DNA of 64,000 nt, taken from positions 107,501 to 171,500 of the forward strand of contig JACVTC010000136.1 of NCBI GenBank assembly GCA_016946835.1, given 5' to 3'. How positions within the stretch are numbered: the stretch's first letter is position 1; each line of letters opens with the position of its first letter. The translations under genes and the position numbers were made by a program. Below are positions 50,521-64,000 of the stretch, in pieces. The notes beneath the pieces were generated by a model that did not search any database, was not told the DNA's origin, and saw nothing but the letters and a program-made list of their open reading frames with translations. This DNA is from Neocallimastix lanati (nom. inval.) (Eukaryota > Neocallimastigomycota > Neocallimastigomycetes > Neocallimastigales > Neocallimastigaceae).

Positions 50521-52082
50521 AAAACTCTAAGTAATTATTTTTCTAATTCATAATTACTTTTCTAATTCATTTAGTTTATTATTTATTTTTAATATATATT
50601 TAACTATGAATAATTTCATTGGTAATATAAATAAAAATAATAATTTAATTATTTATTCATCTATTATAATAAAAATTATATTAATATTATACTGTATATA
50701 CAAATTTTAATAATAAATACTAAATATAAAAATTATGGAAATTTAAATATAAAAATAATTTTTTTAATTCATTTAATTAAAGAATATTATTTTAACAAAC
50801 TTAATTAGTGTTGTTTGAAAAAATCAATCTATGTAATTTTTCATTCTATATATTTAATTCAAGACTCTCTTTATTTTTATATTAATTTTTTTTTCTCTTT
50901 ATTTATTTTTTTTTTTTTTTTTTTTTTGGAATATTTTTTTATCAAACTATGATTTATATTTTGATTTCTAAAAATAAAAAATTTTATTTATAGAAATAAT
51001 AATATAATTATTAATATATTTAATTATTAGTATATTTAAAAATTTTTGACAAGAAAAAAATACTTCTTATATTTTATATATATAAAATGAAGTTTATAAT
51101 GCATGTTTAACAAATATAAATTATAAAATATATTTATATATATATAATAAATCTGTAAAAATTTTAAACTAGAAAAAAATGTACCTAAATATTTGAATAA
51201 TTAAAAAAAGTAATAACATCATTAAAATAATGTAATAACCTATTTTTATGAAATTATTTAAAACATTATTCACAGAAAGACTTCTATATAAAAAGTTTTA
51301 TAAATTTTTATTCAGAAAAAACAAAAATTAAAAAAATTTTCATTTAATTAATCTTAATATTATATTTTTATATTTATTTTTATATTTATTTTATTTTAAA
51401 CATATATATATAAAGTATATGTCATTATAATTATTTGGGGCTTCTTATCATTTTAATACTTAATAAAATATATTATAAACAATTAATAAAAATTTTCTCT
51501 TTAAAAAGGATAGAGAACTAGATAAATTTTTAATTAACAAAAATGTCTTTTTTTCTTATTTAATATCATTATTTATAATTAATAAACTTTTTTTTCTACT
51601 TAATAATAAGTATTTCTGGTATAATTATTAATTATCTAAATTTCTCATATTTTTTACATTTTTTGCTTTTAATTTATTTAAATATTTATCTAATTATAGT
51701 TAATTTAACATGAAAAATACTTTCTACATTTAGTTTTTTAATTTTAATTTTATTTATTTCATTTTAATTTAAATAATAATTCATTATTATTTATTTTTTA
51801 TTAATTTAATTTTATTGTTAACTTTATCAAATATTTTATCATTAATTTATGTTATATATTTGTAATAGATTTATAACATATATTTTTACATGATGTATTT
51901 ATTAGAAATAAGCCACAATATTAATAATTATTTTATCATTTATTCTTTACAGTATTCTTTTATACTCTACATAAAATAATCCATACTTTACAAAGACTTA
52001 TTAAATATCGCATATTTTTACATTATATTTATTTTCTTTGATTTTCTTTGTATACATTTTTATATATTTTTTAATAAAAAAA

Positions 52083-53135
52083 TAAACTTAAATTTAAAAG
52101 ATTATGAGTCTAAAGTCTCTATTACAAAATGAGGGCGAACAGCGCTGAATGTTTTATTTTCAAAGGAAACAACTTTAAAATATGGAAGAAACTACTTCTC
52201 AGCACGTAAAGGCCAATGATCTGGACATTATATTTGATCCAAGAAGTAATCATGATAAAAATAAAAGTAAAAATAATTTTACCAGAAAATAATGCTACAT
52301 CAACAAAGACACTTAGTAAATGAATGTCTATTCAATTAAAAAACAAATGGATCTTGGATTAATAAAAATTCTATTACAAACAGTATTAATAATAATTATA
52401 ATAATAATAATGAAAATTTATCCAATGATAATAATAATAATAATAATAATAACAATTTTTCATTAATAAATATTAAAAAAGTAATAATTTTTCAAAATAA
52501 AAAAAGAGAAAATGTTTAATAATAAAAATTTTTCAAAAAATGAACGAAATTTAAATTTACAAATAATAACATTTTTATTAGTCAAAAATCTAAATTTTAA
52601 TTCAAAAAATTTTAATGATTCAATAAATTAAAATTTTAATGAAATCTTTCCAAATGAAAACAATTTACTACCAAATCATAATCCAATCAATCACATTTAT
52701 GATTACGATAATAATAATTTTATTAATAATAATAATATTAACACATAACAAAAAGATGATGAACATCCAAAAACATATATAAAGTCCCTTAAAAGTAAAT
52801 ACGCTGAATGATGGAAAAAGGTCATATACGAAGAATTAAAAAATTTTTATGACAATGATATAATGATATTTATTGAAAATTTTCCAAAAGACAAAAAATA
52901 TTGTTACTACTAAATTGGTGATGGCAGTTAAAAAGGATGCAAATAATAATATGATTAAAAGAAAGGCACGAACTGTTACAAGGGAATTCAATCATTAATA
53001 TAGAGTTGATTATGAATTAACGTATAGTTCTACTTTAAATATTGATTGAATTAATTTATTACTTGTATATGCTGCAAAACTAAAATGGATTATATTTCAA
53101 TTAGATATTAAGTCAGCCTATTTAAAAGCTGATCT
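52083..53135 (+). mobile_element. Ty1/copia-type LTR retrotransposon fossil (fragment)
   Basis: Plus-strand relic with an Asn-rich spacer (about 52380-52760), then the lead-in to the reverse transcriptase (HPKTYIKSLKSKYAE) and the diagnostic copia motif FQLDIKSAYLKADLY (about 53095-53135). It is broken in many places, truncated at both ends and without recognisable LTRs. It ends exactly at the edge of the GPH symporter fragment. Same family as the fossil at 19.2-20.1 kb, by similar layout. Old. Confidence 0.75.
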
Positions 53136-53417
53136 ATATTTACCTAATTTTGGATTGTGCTTATCAAGGAAAACACCAATAACTGGATCCCAAATAACAT
53201 CAATGAAACTAACAATAAGCATAAGAGTAGCTGAAATAGCAGTAGATTTTTTTGGATCATTACCTATAATGTAGACATCAATATAAAAGAAACTAACGAA
53301 ACCTGAGACATTTTGATAAATGAAGTTTTGGACCATATCACCAGCTCCATAACCGATTCTTTGAAGCCAATTAAGTTTATAGAATCCTTTAGATTCTAAA
53401 TTGCCAAGAAACTTGAA
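53135..53417 (-). pseudogene. N-terminal fragment of a GPH/MelB-type sugar:cation symporter
   Basis: Minus-strand frame with FYKLNWLQRIGYGAGDMVQN, then a membrane segment with FVSFFYIDVYIIG, then SATLMLIVSFIDVIWDPVIG and FLDKHNPKLGKYRS. The order 'iGYg.GD.....................FfytDv.gi.......l.l..r..Da..DPi.G...D....+.GKyR' is the signature of the first two to three membrane segments of glycoside-pentoside-hexuronide:cation symporters (LacS, MelB, XynB). The acidic residues in the DxxxDP segment that bind cation and sugar are kept (D and DP). Coding stops at the KYRS boundary, where copia DNA begins, so only about 85 of 450 or more residues remain. Upstream, the frame enters A/T DNA at 53418, possibly an intron acceptor (TTCAAG). 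The tail fragment at 32.5 kb may belong to the same original gene. Confidence 0.65.
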
Positions 53418-54276
53418 GTAAATATTAATATTAATAATAATATATTTAATTTTTATGTTATTTTATTTTATTTTTTTTAACAAAGTAATTAAATAAATTT
53501 ATTATTTAATTAATTTATGAATTTTAATGAAAAGTCTTTCCCTTTCTCTTTTATACTTTTTTTTTCAAATATTTAAAATATTTTTTTATTGAAATTACTA
53601 AGAATAAACAAGTACAATTTATTTATATTAATTTTAACCTTAGACATATTTATTCCAGTAAAGATATTTATAATTGATCTAAAATTTAAAACTATCTTAC
53701 AACTTTCTCACCCACACTTCTCTTAATATAGAGAAATGTTTTATTTTTATGTTATTTAATTATAATAAACTATTTAATTAGTTGTTCTTGTGATTAAAAC
53801 TCACTATTTAATATGTTTTTATGTTATGTATTATAAATATTAATAATTATTATTTAAGGAATTATTTAATAACTATATAAACATAAAATTAAAATAAAAA
53901 GAATATTAATAAAACATTGATTTATATCTTTAAATTAATTATATCTTGTTTTATTTTTATCATAAGTAATATTAAAAATCAAGCCTCTTATAAAAAGAGC
54001 ATTATAAAATCATTAGATTTAAATTTGATTTATGACATTAATTTATGGTTGAATAATAAAATTTATTTCATATTAATTAAAGTTTGAATATTTCATTTTA
54101 TATAAGTATTTTAACTTAATATTTTATCTGTTCATATGGATATTAACTATATTAATTAAATTAAAATTAAAGTACCTTAATATATCTAATATGTCACAAA
54201 TAAAATTTATCACAATAAATGTGATACATTTTTTGTGATACATTAATATTTTTAATTAATTTTTTTTTTTTTTTTT
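53418..54276. other. AT-rich spacer
   Basis: Nothing coding. A short inverted repeat around ATTTATCACAATAAATGTGATAC lies near 54206-54230. Confidence 0.5.
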
Positions 54277-54334
54277 ACTTCCGGTCTGTGTAGCATCCCA
54301 CTCAAGGGTTGGAATATTGAGGAAGTCACAACAG
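54277..54334. repeat. GC-rich dispersed element, copy B (LTR-terminus-like)
   Basis: A 58-bp island after a poly(T) run, matching 28350-28413. ACTTCC (54277-54282) can pair with GGAAGT (54321-54326), and CTCAA (54301-54305) with TTGAG (54316-54320). The part GGTTGGAATATTGAGG resembles the start of Ty1/copia LTRs; it lies 1.2 kb downstream of a copia fossil in the same orientation. Too short to call a solo LTR. Confidence 0.45.
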
Positions 54335-54933
54335 TTTTAAAAAATAAAAAGTTTATTTAAAAATTTTTACTTATTTTTGAATTTTTTTTTTTCTTTAATT
54401 TAAATTATTTTAATTTCTGTATTTTTAAGTATTCTTAATAATATTAATTTGTTATTAAGTTTTTTAATTTTATATTATTAATATAAAATTTTCATTTAAA
54501 TTACAATATATAAAATATTTAAATATAATATTTATAAATTTTGATGTATCTTAAGGTATAATTTTTTATATAAATTTAATAATTAATTATTAGCACAATA
54601 AAATTAATAATTTTTATCTTTATTTACACATAAATTCTTTTTTTTTTATTAATATTAGTAATATTTAATATTCATTATTTTTTATATAACTCTTTTTTAG
54701 AGTATTTTGTTTTTTAACATTTAATATATTAATTTTTATTTTTTATATAACTTTTTTTTTAGAGGTATTTAGTAAATTATCAACAATTTTAATAAAAACA
54801 ATTTTGCATATTTAATAATAGTCATAAATAATATTAATTATTATCCATTATATATAATAACAATTTTATAAAATATTTTTGAATTTAATTGATTTCAATA
54901 TGTCGTTAGATGAATTAATTATAATAATATAAT

Positions 54934-55755
<822 letters not shown>

Positions 55756-56333
55756 TTTATTTAAAATTTTTTCTTTTTAATTATGAATCAAATATCAATA
55801 TGATTCTATAAAAAAATTTATTTATAAAAATAAACATTATATATTTTTTTTCTATATAAAATTAAAAATTATCTATTTTCAATGGTATCTAATTCCTAAT
55901 GGTATCTAATTCTTAATGGTATCTAGCTATTTAAAAAGTTGTTATTTTTATAACTACAATAAATTTTCAAATAAACTGAAGAATTATGATAAGAAGAAAA
56001 ATTTTAAAATATTTATACTTTTCTTTACTTTTTATTTTATTTTAATAAAGATATTTCGCTTTAATAACAAATAGATTATACTAACAAAAATATAATAAAC
56101 CACTTCATTGTAAATTACTATTATTTTAATTTTAGATTAATATTTTTATTAATATAAAAGGTATTTTATTCATTAATCAATTTTATTTATATTATTTTTA
56201 AACTGAAAATTAAATTTAATTTAATTCTACTTTCTTTCGATGGATAAAAAAATCATAATTATTATTAAATTTTATATATGAAAAAATAATAAATATTTAA
56301 ACTTTTAAATAATTTTAAATATTGATATTAAAA

Positions 56334-56382
<49 letters not shown>

Positions 56383-56668
56383 TATAGATACAATATTAAA
56401 TTATTATTACTGTTAGTATTTAAAATTATTTTGATCAATATAAGATAATTAAAAAGTAGTAAAAAAATTTATATTAATTATATAAAATAAGATACTTATT
56501 ATTATTATTATTATTATTATTATTTTTACAAATATAATTAATTTATTACTTAATATTTATTTAATGTTTAGAAATTAAACATTAAATTATCTATTAATAT
56601 TTATTTGAATTTTTCTAATAATATTTATTTATTATAAAATATTAATAATAAATTAAATAATAATAATA

Positions 56669-56764
<96 letters not shown>

Positions 56765-57439
56765 CAATTGTACTTGTAAACAATTTAATATATATAACAA
56801 GAAATTGAATAAATATTTTATTTTTTAAGAGTAATATAATTTCAAATACTTTATGACTATGAAAAATAATAATAATAAATTTATTTAAAATAAATAAATT
56901 AAATAAGCAATAAATAATAACAAAAAAATTTTTTTTTTTTTATATTTTCATCTTTTTCATGTATTTAATATTTTTATATATAAATCATTCTTGTATAGTA
57001 CTATAATGTTATATTTATTATACATTTTTTTTTAATTTTTTTTTTTATTTTTTGGATGCTTATGTAATTACTGTAATTCTTTACATTCATGTTGGAATCT
57101 ATTCGTTATACTTCACGTATATTTATTCAATTATTTAATATAATTTCAATCTTTAATATCTTTTATTTTCATTTCTTCATCAATAATTATAAAATATTTT
57201 TTGGAATTTTCAAAGTGTTATAAAACATTTTAAAATTTAAAATAATTTTTAAAAATTAAAATAATAATAACCATTTGAATTTTCCCTTTTGGTTTTGGTC
57301 GTAGTAAATTAAACAATAACAAAGAATATCTCTTAGAGAATACAATATATTTATTATTTTATATTTTACAACATTTATTAATTTTTTTTTTGTTTTTTAT
57401 GATATTTTTTTTTTATTAATATAGATTATTTTTTTTAAT
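55756..57439. other. AT-rich spacer with simple repeats
   Basis: Three tandem copies of AATGGTATCTAATTC-like DNA at 55880-55925, (AAT)n at 56335-56382 and (AAAT)n/(AAT)n at 56660-56765. No gene recognised. Confidence 0.6.
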
Positions 57440-58020
57440 ATGTCGACTATACATAGAGGTTTGAGGTGCTTTAGTCCTGACTATGAAAATTTTGTTTTAA
57501 TTTTTATTCATGATCTTAAATGTTGGACCGAAGGTAAACTATGGGAGTTCTTTAAAAAAAATATCAAATTATTATGAAATAATCTGTAGAATTGTTAAAA
57601 AACATTAATTAATTTTAAAAACTTCTTCATCCTAAGATTAAACTATTATAATAAAAGAGATTATTTGAAAGTTATTTTAATGATTACATAATATTTACCC
57701 ATTAAAAGAATAAAATGGAATATTACTTCTAAAGAAGGTCATTTTCAGAACACTATGAAGAACTTGCTTTTGATGGAATCAGTCATAATCTTAAAGAAAA
57801 TTATTAAAAAGGAGTATTGAATAATTCTTCTTCTCCTCAGGAATTATGGTACATTAATCAACCATTTTCAATGTTAGAAATTCACTCCACCGTTCTTTTA
57901 ATGAAAAATAATAAAGCATAGTCATGATGGTATACCAACAGAAAACATTTTCAATTCTGAGAATAGCACGAACTAACAACCAGGATAGAACCTGGTTCGA
58001 TTTGTTAAATTGAAGAAATT
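57440..58020 (+). mobile_element. LINE-type non-LTR retrotransposon relic (reverse transcriptase start)
   Basis: Plus-strand coding relic. Recognisable pieces are SFSEHYEELAFDGISHNLKE, SSPQELWYINQPFSMLEIHS, TVLLMKNNKA and, after a stop, HDGIPTEN (57739-57950). The run 'I...EI...i..mKNNKa.G.DGIP.E' is the classic entry to the LINE reverse transcriptase domain. Stops and frame changes interrupt it upstream (for example after FKKNIKLL near 57575), and the catalytic FADD segment is absent, so it is a dead 5'-and-3' truncated copy. A frame beginning MSTIHRGLRCFSPDYENF (57440) may be the preceding endonuclease/linker or another piece. Confidence 0.6.
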
Positions 58021-58639
58021 TTACATCCAACAAATCAAATTTATTTATTTATTTATATATATTGAATAATTTTTTTTTAATTTTTGGTGTTTATTTGAAT
58101 TTTCCTTATTTTCCTTTTTCTTTTTTTTTTTTTCTTTTTTTTATTTTTAAATAAATTAGATATTGTTTTCACTAAAAAATTTATTATTAATAATTTAAAA
58201 ACATTTTTTTTAATTTAAAAAAAAAAAAAAAAAATTAATATATATATATAAATTTTTATATATTATAATTTAAATGATGTTCTCTTTATTTTTATTCAAA
58301 ATATATTAATACTTAGTATTATTGGCAATAAAATAACAAAAAGAAATGAAGAAAATCCAATAAATAATATAAAAATTACAAAATAGCATCCTAAACAAGA
58401 ATTATAATATAACATTAATAATTATTTAATCATTAAATTAAACTATAAATCAATATATTAATATACCAAATTTTCTTAAATACTATTAATAATATTACAT
58501 ATATTTATCATATTAATTATAGTATTTTTGTTATATCTAAATTATAGTAGACAAAAATAATTAATTAAAAATGGAATAATATATATATTAATATATTCAT
58601 TTATTTATATAATATATTACACCAGGTTTTATCCTGGTT
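57978..58639. repeat. Inverted pair of a self-complementary motif
   Basis: AACCAGGATAGAACCTGGTT at 57978-57997 and, inverted, ACCAGGTTTTATCCTGGTT at 58621-58639. Each can form its own hairpin (ACCAGG/CCTGGT). They bracket 620 bp of AT-rich DNA just after the LINE relic. They could be ends of a small inverted-repeat element or two copies of the same LINE segment. Confidence 0.4.
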
Positions 58640-60633
<1,994 letters not shown>

Positions 60634-63600
60634 ATGAAATCTAATTATACCAAACAAAAGAAACAGATGAGTATTACCTCATTTTTTAGTACTCCTAAAA
60701 CAAAAAAAATTGTGAAAGAGCAAAATGAAACACCAGAATCAAAGAATGATTCACCAAGTTCAATACACAGTATTGAAAATCAAAATTTAAATACTCTTGA
60801 ATCACCTAACACAAGAAAGAAGGAAGAATTTATCATAAAAAATATTCAAAATTTAAAATTAGAACAAGAAAAAATATATAATTCTGGTAAAGAAAATGTT
60901 AGTAAGAACAGCAAAAAGAAATTAGCTGAAGATAATTATACATATGATAAAAATGAGGAATCCGATTCAGAAGATGAAATGCCCATTATGTATAAGAAAA
61001 AAGTAATTTTATTATATGTATTATATTTATTTATCAGAATATTAACATTAATGTTAAAAAAATTAATAGTAATAATATTAAAAAAAATTTTTTTTCTTCC
61101 CTTTTTTCTTTCTTTTGTTTTTTTTATTGATTTAAAAAATTATTAAAATTCTAATATACTAATGAAAAATAATATATACGAAATCATTTAATTAAACAAT
61201 AGGCTAAAAGAATAAAAATTGATAATGTTAATGATTATGATTCACCAAACTCTGAACCAATGAAGGAAAATTTAAAAGAAGGTATATTTTTTAGTAAATT
61301 TGAATTTATTAATAAAACATTTATTTTTTTGTAAATAAATAAGTATTTCTAATTCATTGAACAAATGAATAATAAATTTAGAAGAAGAAGCAGAACCTCC
61401 AAAAAAAGAATTAAGACACTTAAGAAGAGGAACACAAATGAGAAAAAGAATAAATTATAAAGAAGATGACAGTGACTCTAGTGATTCTTCAGATAGTGAT
61501 AATAGTGATGAATATATACCTAAAAATGAGGAATCAGGTAAAATTAAATTATACTTCATTTTTTAAATAAAATAGAAATGAATTTCTTATAAAAATTCAT
61601 TCTATAATATATTTCGAAATATTAAATATTTAATAATTCTCGTCAAATGATATAATTGTTAAAATATTTTTTAATTAATCAATTTTGCAATAAATAATTA
61701 TTATTATTAATTATTATTATTATAAAAATTTTTAAAAAAAATCGCAAATATATATATATTGACATTTAAATAAAGATGAAGATGAATATAAAGATGAAGT
61801 AGTGGAAGAAGAAGAGCCAGAAACTGCATCAGAAGAAAGTAATGATGATATTGAATATGAAGATACCAAAAAGAAATCAAATAAAAGAATTAATTTAAGT
61901 AGAAGTAGAAGTAGTACTACTAGTACTGTTACTAGTCCAAGTTCATATAGAAGTCCGAAGGAAAAATTAAGTGCATTTAGATCACCAAAAATGGCAAATA
62001 AATCATTATTTGGTATAAGTACTCAACAGGAAAAGCGTAAAGAAAAAGAAGAAAAATTCAAGGAGAAAAACGAAGATCGTTACAGTTGGTTAATGGATGT
62101 TAGAGATGAAAATGGTAAAAGACCAGGAGATGAGGATTATGATCCACGTACCCTATATATCCCTCCTTCAGCCTGGAAAAAATTTACACCATTTGAACGT
62201 CAATATTGGGAAATTAAATGTAAGCATTGGGAAAAAGTTGTATTCTTTAAGAAAGGTAAATTTTATGAACTTTATGAAAAAGATGCAGATATTGGTCATC
62301 AAGAATTTGACTTAAAAATGACTGATCGTGTCAATATGAGAATGGTTGGTGTTCCAGAAGCCTCATTTGAGCAATGGGCCTCACAATTTGTTGCTAAAGG
62401 TTATAAGGTAGCCAAGGTTGATCAAATGGAAACTGCATTAAAGAAAAGTATGAATGCTAGAAATTCAAAAAGTAAAGAAGAAAAGGTAATTAAACGTGAG
62501 CTTTCCCAAGTTTTAACAGCTGGTACTTTGGTTGATTCAGGTTTCCTAACAAATGATATGAGTGCATTCTGTATGAGTATTAAGGAAGAATTACAACCTA
62601 TTAAAGGGGTATCAGAATCATATATGGTAACCGAAGATCGTTCGCCACCAAAATTTGGTGTTTGTATTGTGGATACTACTACTGCCACATTTAAATTTTC
62701 ATCATTTGTCGATGATATTGATAGAACTAGATTTGAAACTCTTTTGATTCAATATAAACCTAAAGAAATTGTAATAGAGCGTGGTGGTTTAAGTCAACGT
62801 ACCATTCAAATGTTAAAACGAATTGTTGGTAATAAAGATCAATGGAATGTTTTAATACCAGAAAAGGAATTCTGGGGACCAGAAAAAACTGAATTAGAAT
62901 TAAAAATTAATGATTATTTCTCGGAATCTAAGGTCAAAGAAAGTGGAGATGATAATAATAGTGAGAATGATTCCTCGATGGATATTGATTCAAATGATAA
63001 AAATATTCCGGCGGATTGGCCTCATGTATTAAAGCAAGCTGTAAAGGAACCTGTTCTTCTTTCGGCTATTGGTGGTCTTTTATGGTACCTTCAATCCTTA
63101 AAAATAGATCGGGAATTATTCTCACTTAAAAACTTTAGTTTTTATGATCCAGTTAATGATGCTTCAAGTCTTATATTAGATGGTCAAACGTTAATGAATT
63201 TGGAAGTATTTCAAAATAACGGAGATGGTTCTAGTGAAGGTACTCTCTTTGAACTACTAGAACATTGTACCACACCATTCGGTAAAAGACAATTCCGTAA
63301 TTGGGTATGTCATCCTTTAAGAGCTATTGATGCCATTGAAGACAGATTAAACGCTTCAGATGATATGTTAAACATTTATGTTGAAGAAAATAATTCTTCT
63401 TTAGTCGACTATATTGATACCATTTTAAGGAAACTACCTGATCTAGAAAGAATTATTAGTCGTATTCATGCCGGTTCTTGTAAAGTTAAAGAATTTATTC
63501 AATCTTTGAAAGCATTTACTATTATTATGGAATTATTTATTAATGTGTTAAATTCACAAGTTGATAATTTAACATCCAAAAGATTGAAGGAAATTGCTCA

Positions 63601-64000
63601 ATTTGGATTCTTTGATGTTTTAAAAGAAGAATTAGAATGGTTCCGGAGTGCCTTTGATTGGGAAAGAGCTACTAAAGAAAATAATATTACTCCTATCGAG
63701 GGTTATGATGAAAATTATGATGAAACTAAACAAGCCATTCAAGAAATTGAATTGGAATTGCAAAGTTATCTTCGTAAGGTTCAGAAAAAATTGGGATCCA
63801 AGGAAGTCGTTTATAAAGACTTAGGTAAAGAAATTTATCAAATTCAAGTTCCTAAAAGATTAGTTAAATCTGTTCCCAAAGATTGGATTCAAATGTCTAA
63901 AACTCAAGCAGTCATTCGTTACTACAACGAAGGCCTCCGAAGTGATATTCAACGCTTAAATGAAGCAAAAGAATTATTTAATGATGCTGAAGGTGCAGTT
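60634..64000 (+). CDS. MSH6: MSH6, DNA mismatch repair MutS homolog (3' end outside window)
   Basis: Start ATG at 60634. Exons 60634-61002, 61203-61281, 61382-61537 and 61776 to beyond the window join in frame; about 943 residues are visible. Near the N-terminus QMSITSFF (residues 11-18) is a PCNA-binding PIP box, expected in MSH6. Then comes a long charged, disordered Ser/Glu/Lys region (to about 300). The MutS core starts at YSWLMDVRDENGKRPGD. GKFYELYE holds the mismatch-reading Phe-x-Glu (F364, E366), which separates MSH6 from MSH2 and MSH3. The connector and lever/clamp domains follow (LILDGQTLMNLEVF, TPFGKRQFRNWVCHPL, LPDLERIISRIH). The ATPase domain lies beyond the window. The partner should be MSH2, forming MutS-alpha in the nucleus to recognise base mismatches. 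Confidence 0.95.

Larger units (their letters stand above)
49461..52080. other. AT-rich region with tandem repeats
   Basis: Upstream of copy 5. Two minisatellites are listed separately. A poly(T) tract followed by GGAATATTTTTTTATCAAAC at about 50910-50950 recalls the unit flank. No gene seen. Confidence 0.55.

Noticed and set aside
57978-58000. Possible tRNA 3' half with a B box (GGTTCGATTTG)
   Set aside because: No acceptor stem, anticodon arm or A box could be fitted upstream.

Overview
The window is nuclear DNA from an eukaryote with an extremely AT-rich genome. Exons are moderately AT-rich; introns and intergenic DNA are almost pure A/T with long homopolymers and (AAAT)n, (ATTTT)n and (AAT)n arrays. 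Introns are many, short and GT..AG. The gene set (fungal-type Gat1/Sct1 acyltransferase, Sec1/Munc18, GCP5, MSH6, an ankyrin-repeat protein) together with a decayed GH11 xylanase, pieces of a bacterial-type GPH sugar symporter and secreted proteins of bacterial family type points to an anaerobic gut fungus (Neocallimastigomycota). That placement is inference from gene content and base composition.

Layout. 1-9.6 kb: two tandem Sec1/Munc18-family genes on the minus strand, the first cut by the window edge. 9.6-14.7 kb: an AT-rich gap. 14.7-17.6 kb: a six-exon glycerol-3-phosphate acyltransferase gene, plus strand. 18.5-20.1 kb: a short GC-rich structured island, an unidentified open frame and a Ty1/copia fossil. 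22.0-27.1 kb: three tandem, nearly identical intronless genes for a secreted 268-residue protein that resembles a bacterial DUF of unknown function (DUF4867-like, from memory). 28.5-30.4 kb: an ankyrin protein with 14 repeats. 32.5-35.3 kb: fragments, namely the tail of a GPH symporter, decayed coding-like DNA and a Cys-rich relic. 36.3-43.4 kb: a gene of about 20 exons for gamma-tubulin complex component 5. 46.5-49.4 kb: two more copies of the secreted gene, inverted relative to the first three. 52.1-53.4 kb: a copia fossil abutting the head of a GPH symporter. 54.9-55.8 kb: a GH11 xylanase pseudogene with an Asn-rich tail. 57.4-58.0 kb: a LINE reverse-transcriptase relic. 60.6 kb to the end: MSH6, cut by the window edge.

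The housekeeping genes (membrane fusion, lipid synthesis, spindle pole, mismatch repair) are unrelated to one another. The accessory DNA between them has one theme: bacterial-type carbohydrate functions (xylanase, sugar symporter, secreted DUF4867-like protein). Some of these are decaying next to retroelement debris, while the DUF4867-like gene has been amplified to five copies with near-identical coding sequence and a shared promoter box about 50 bp upstream of each start. That family is the most interesting content of the window. All similarity calls were made by eye and from memory of the families; no searches were run.
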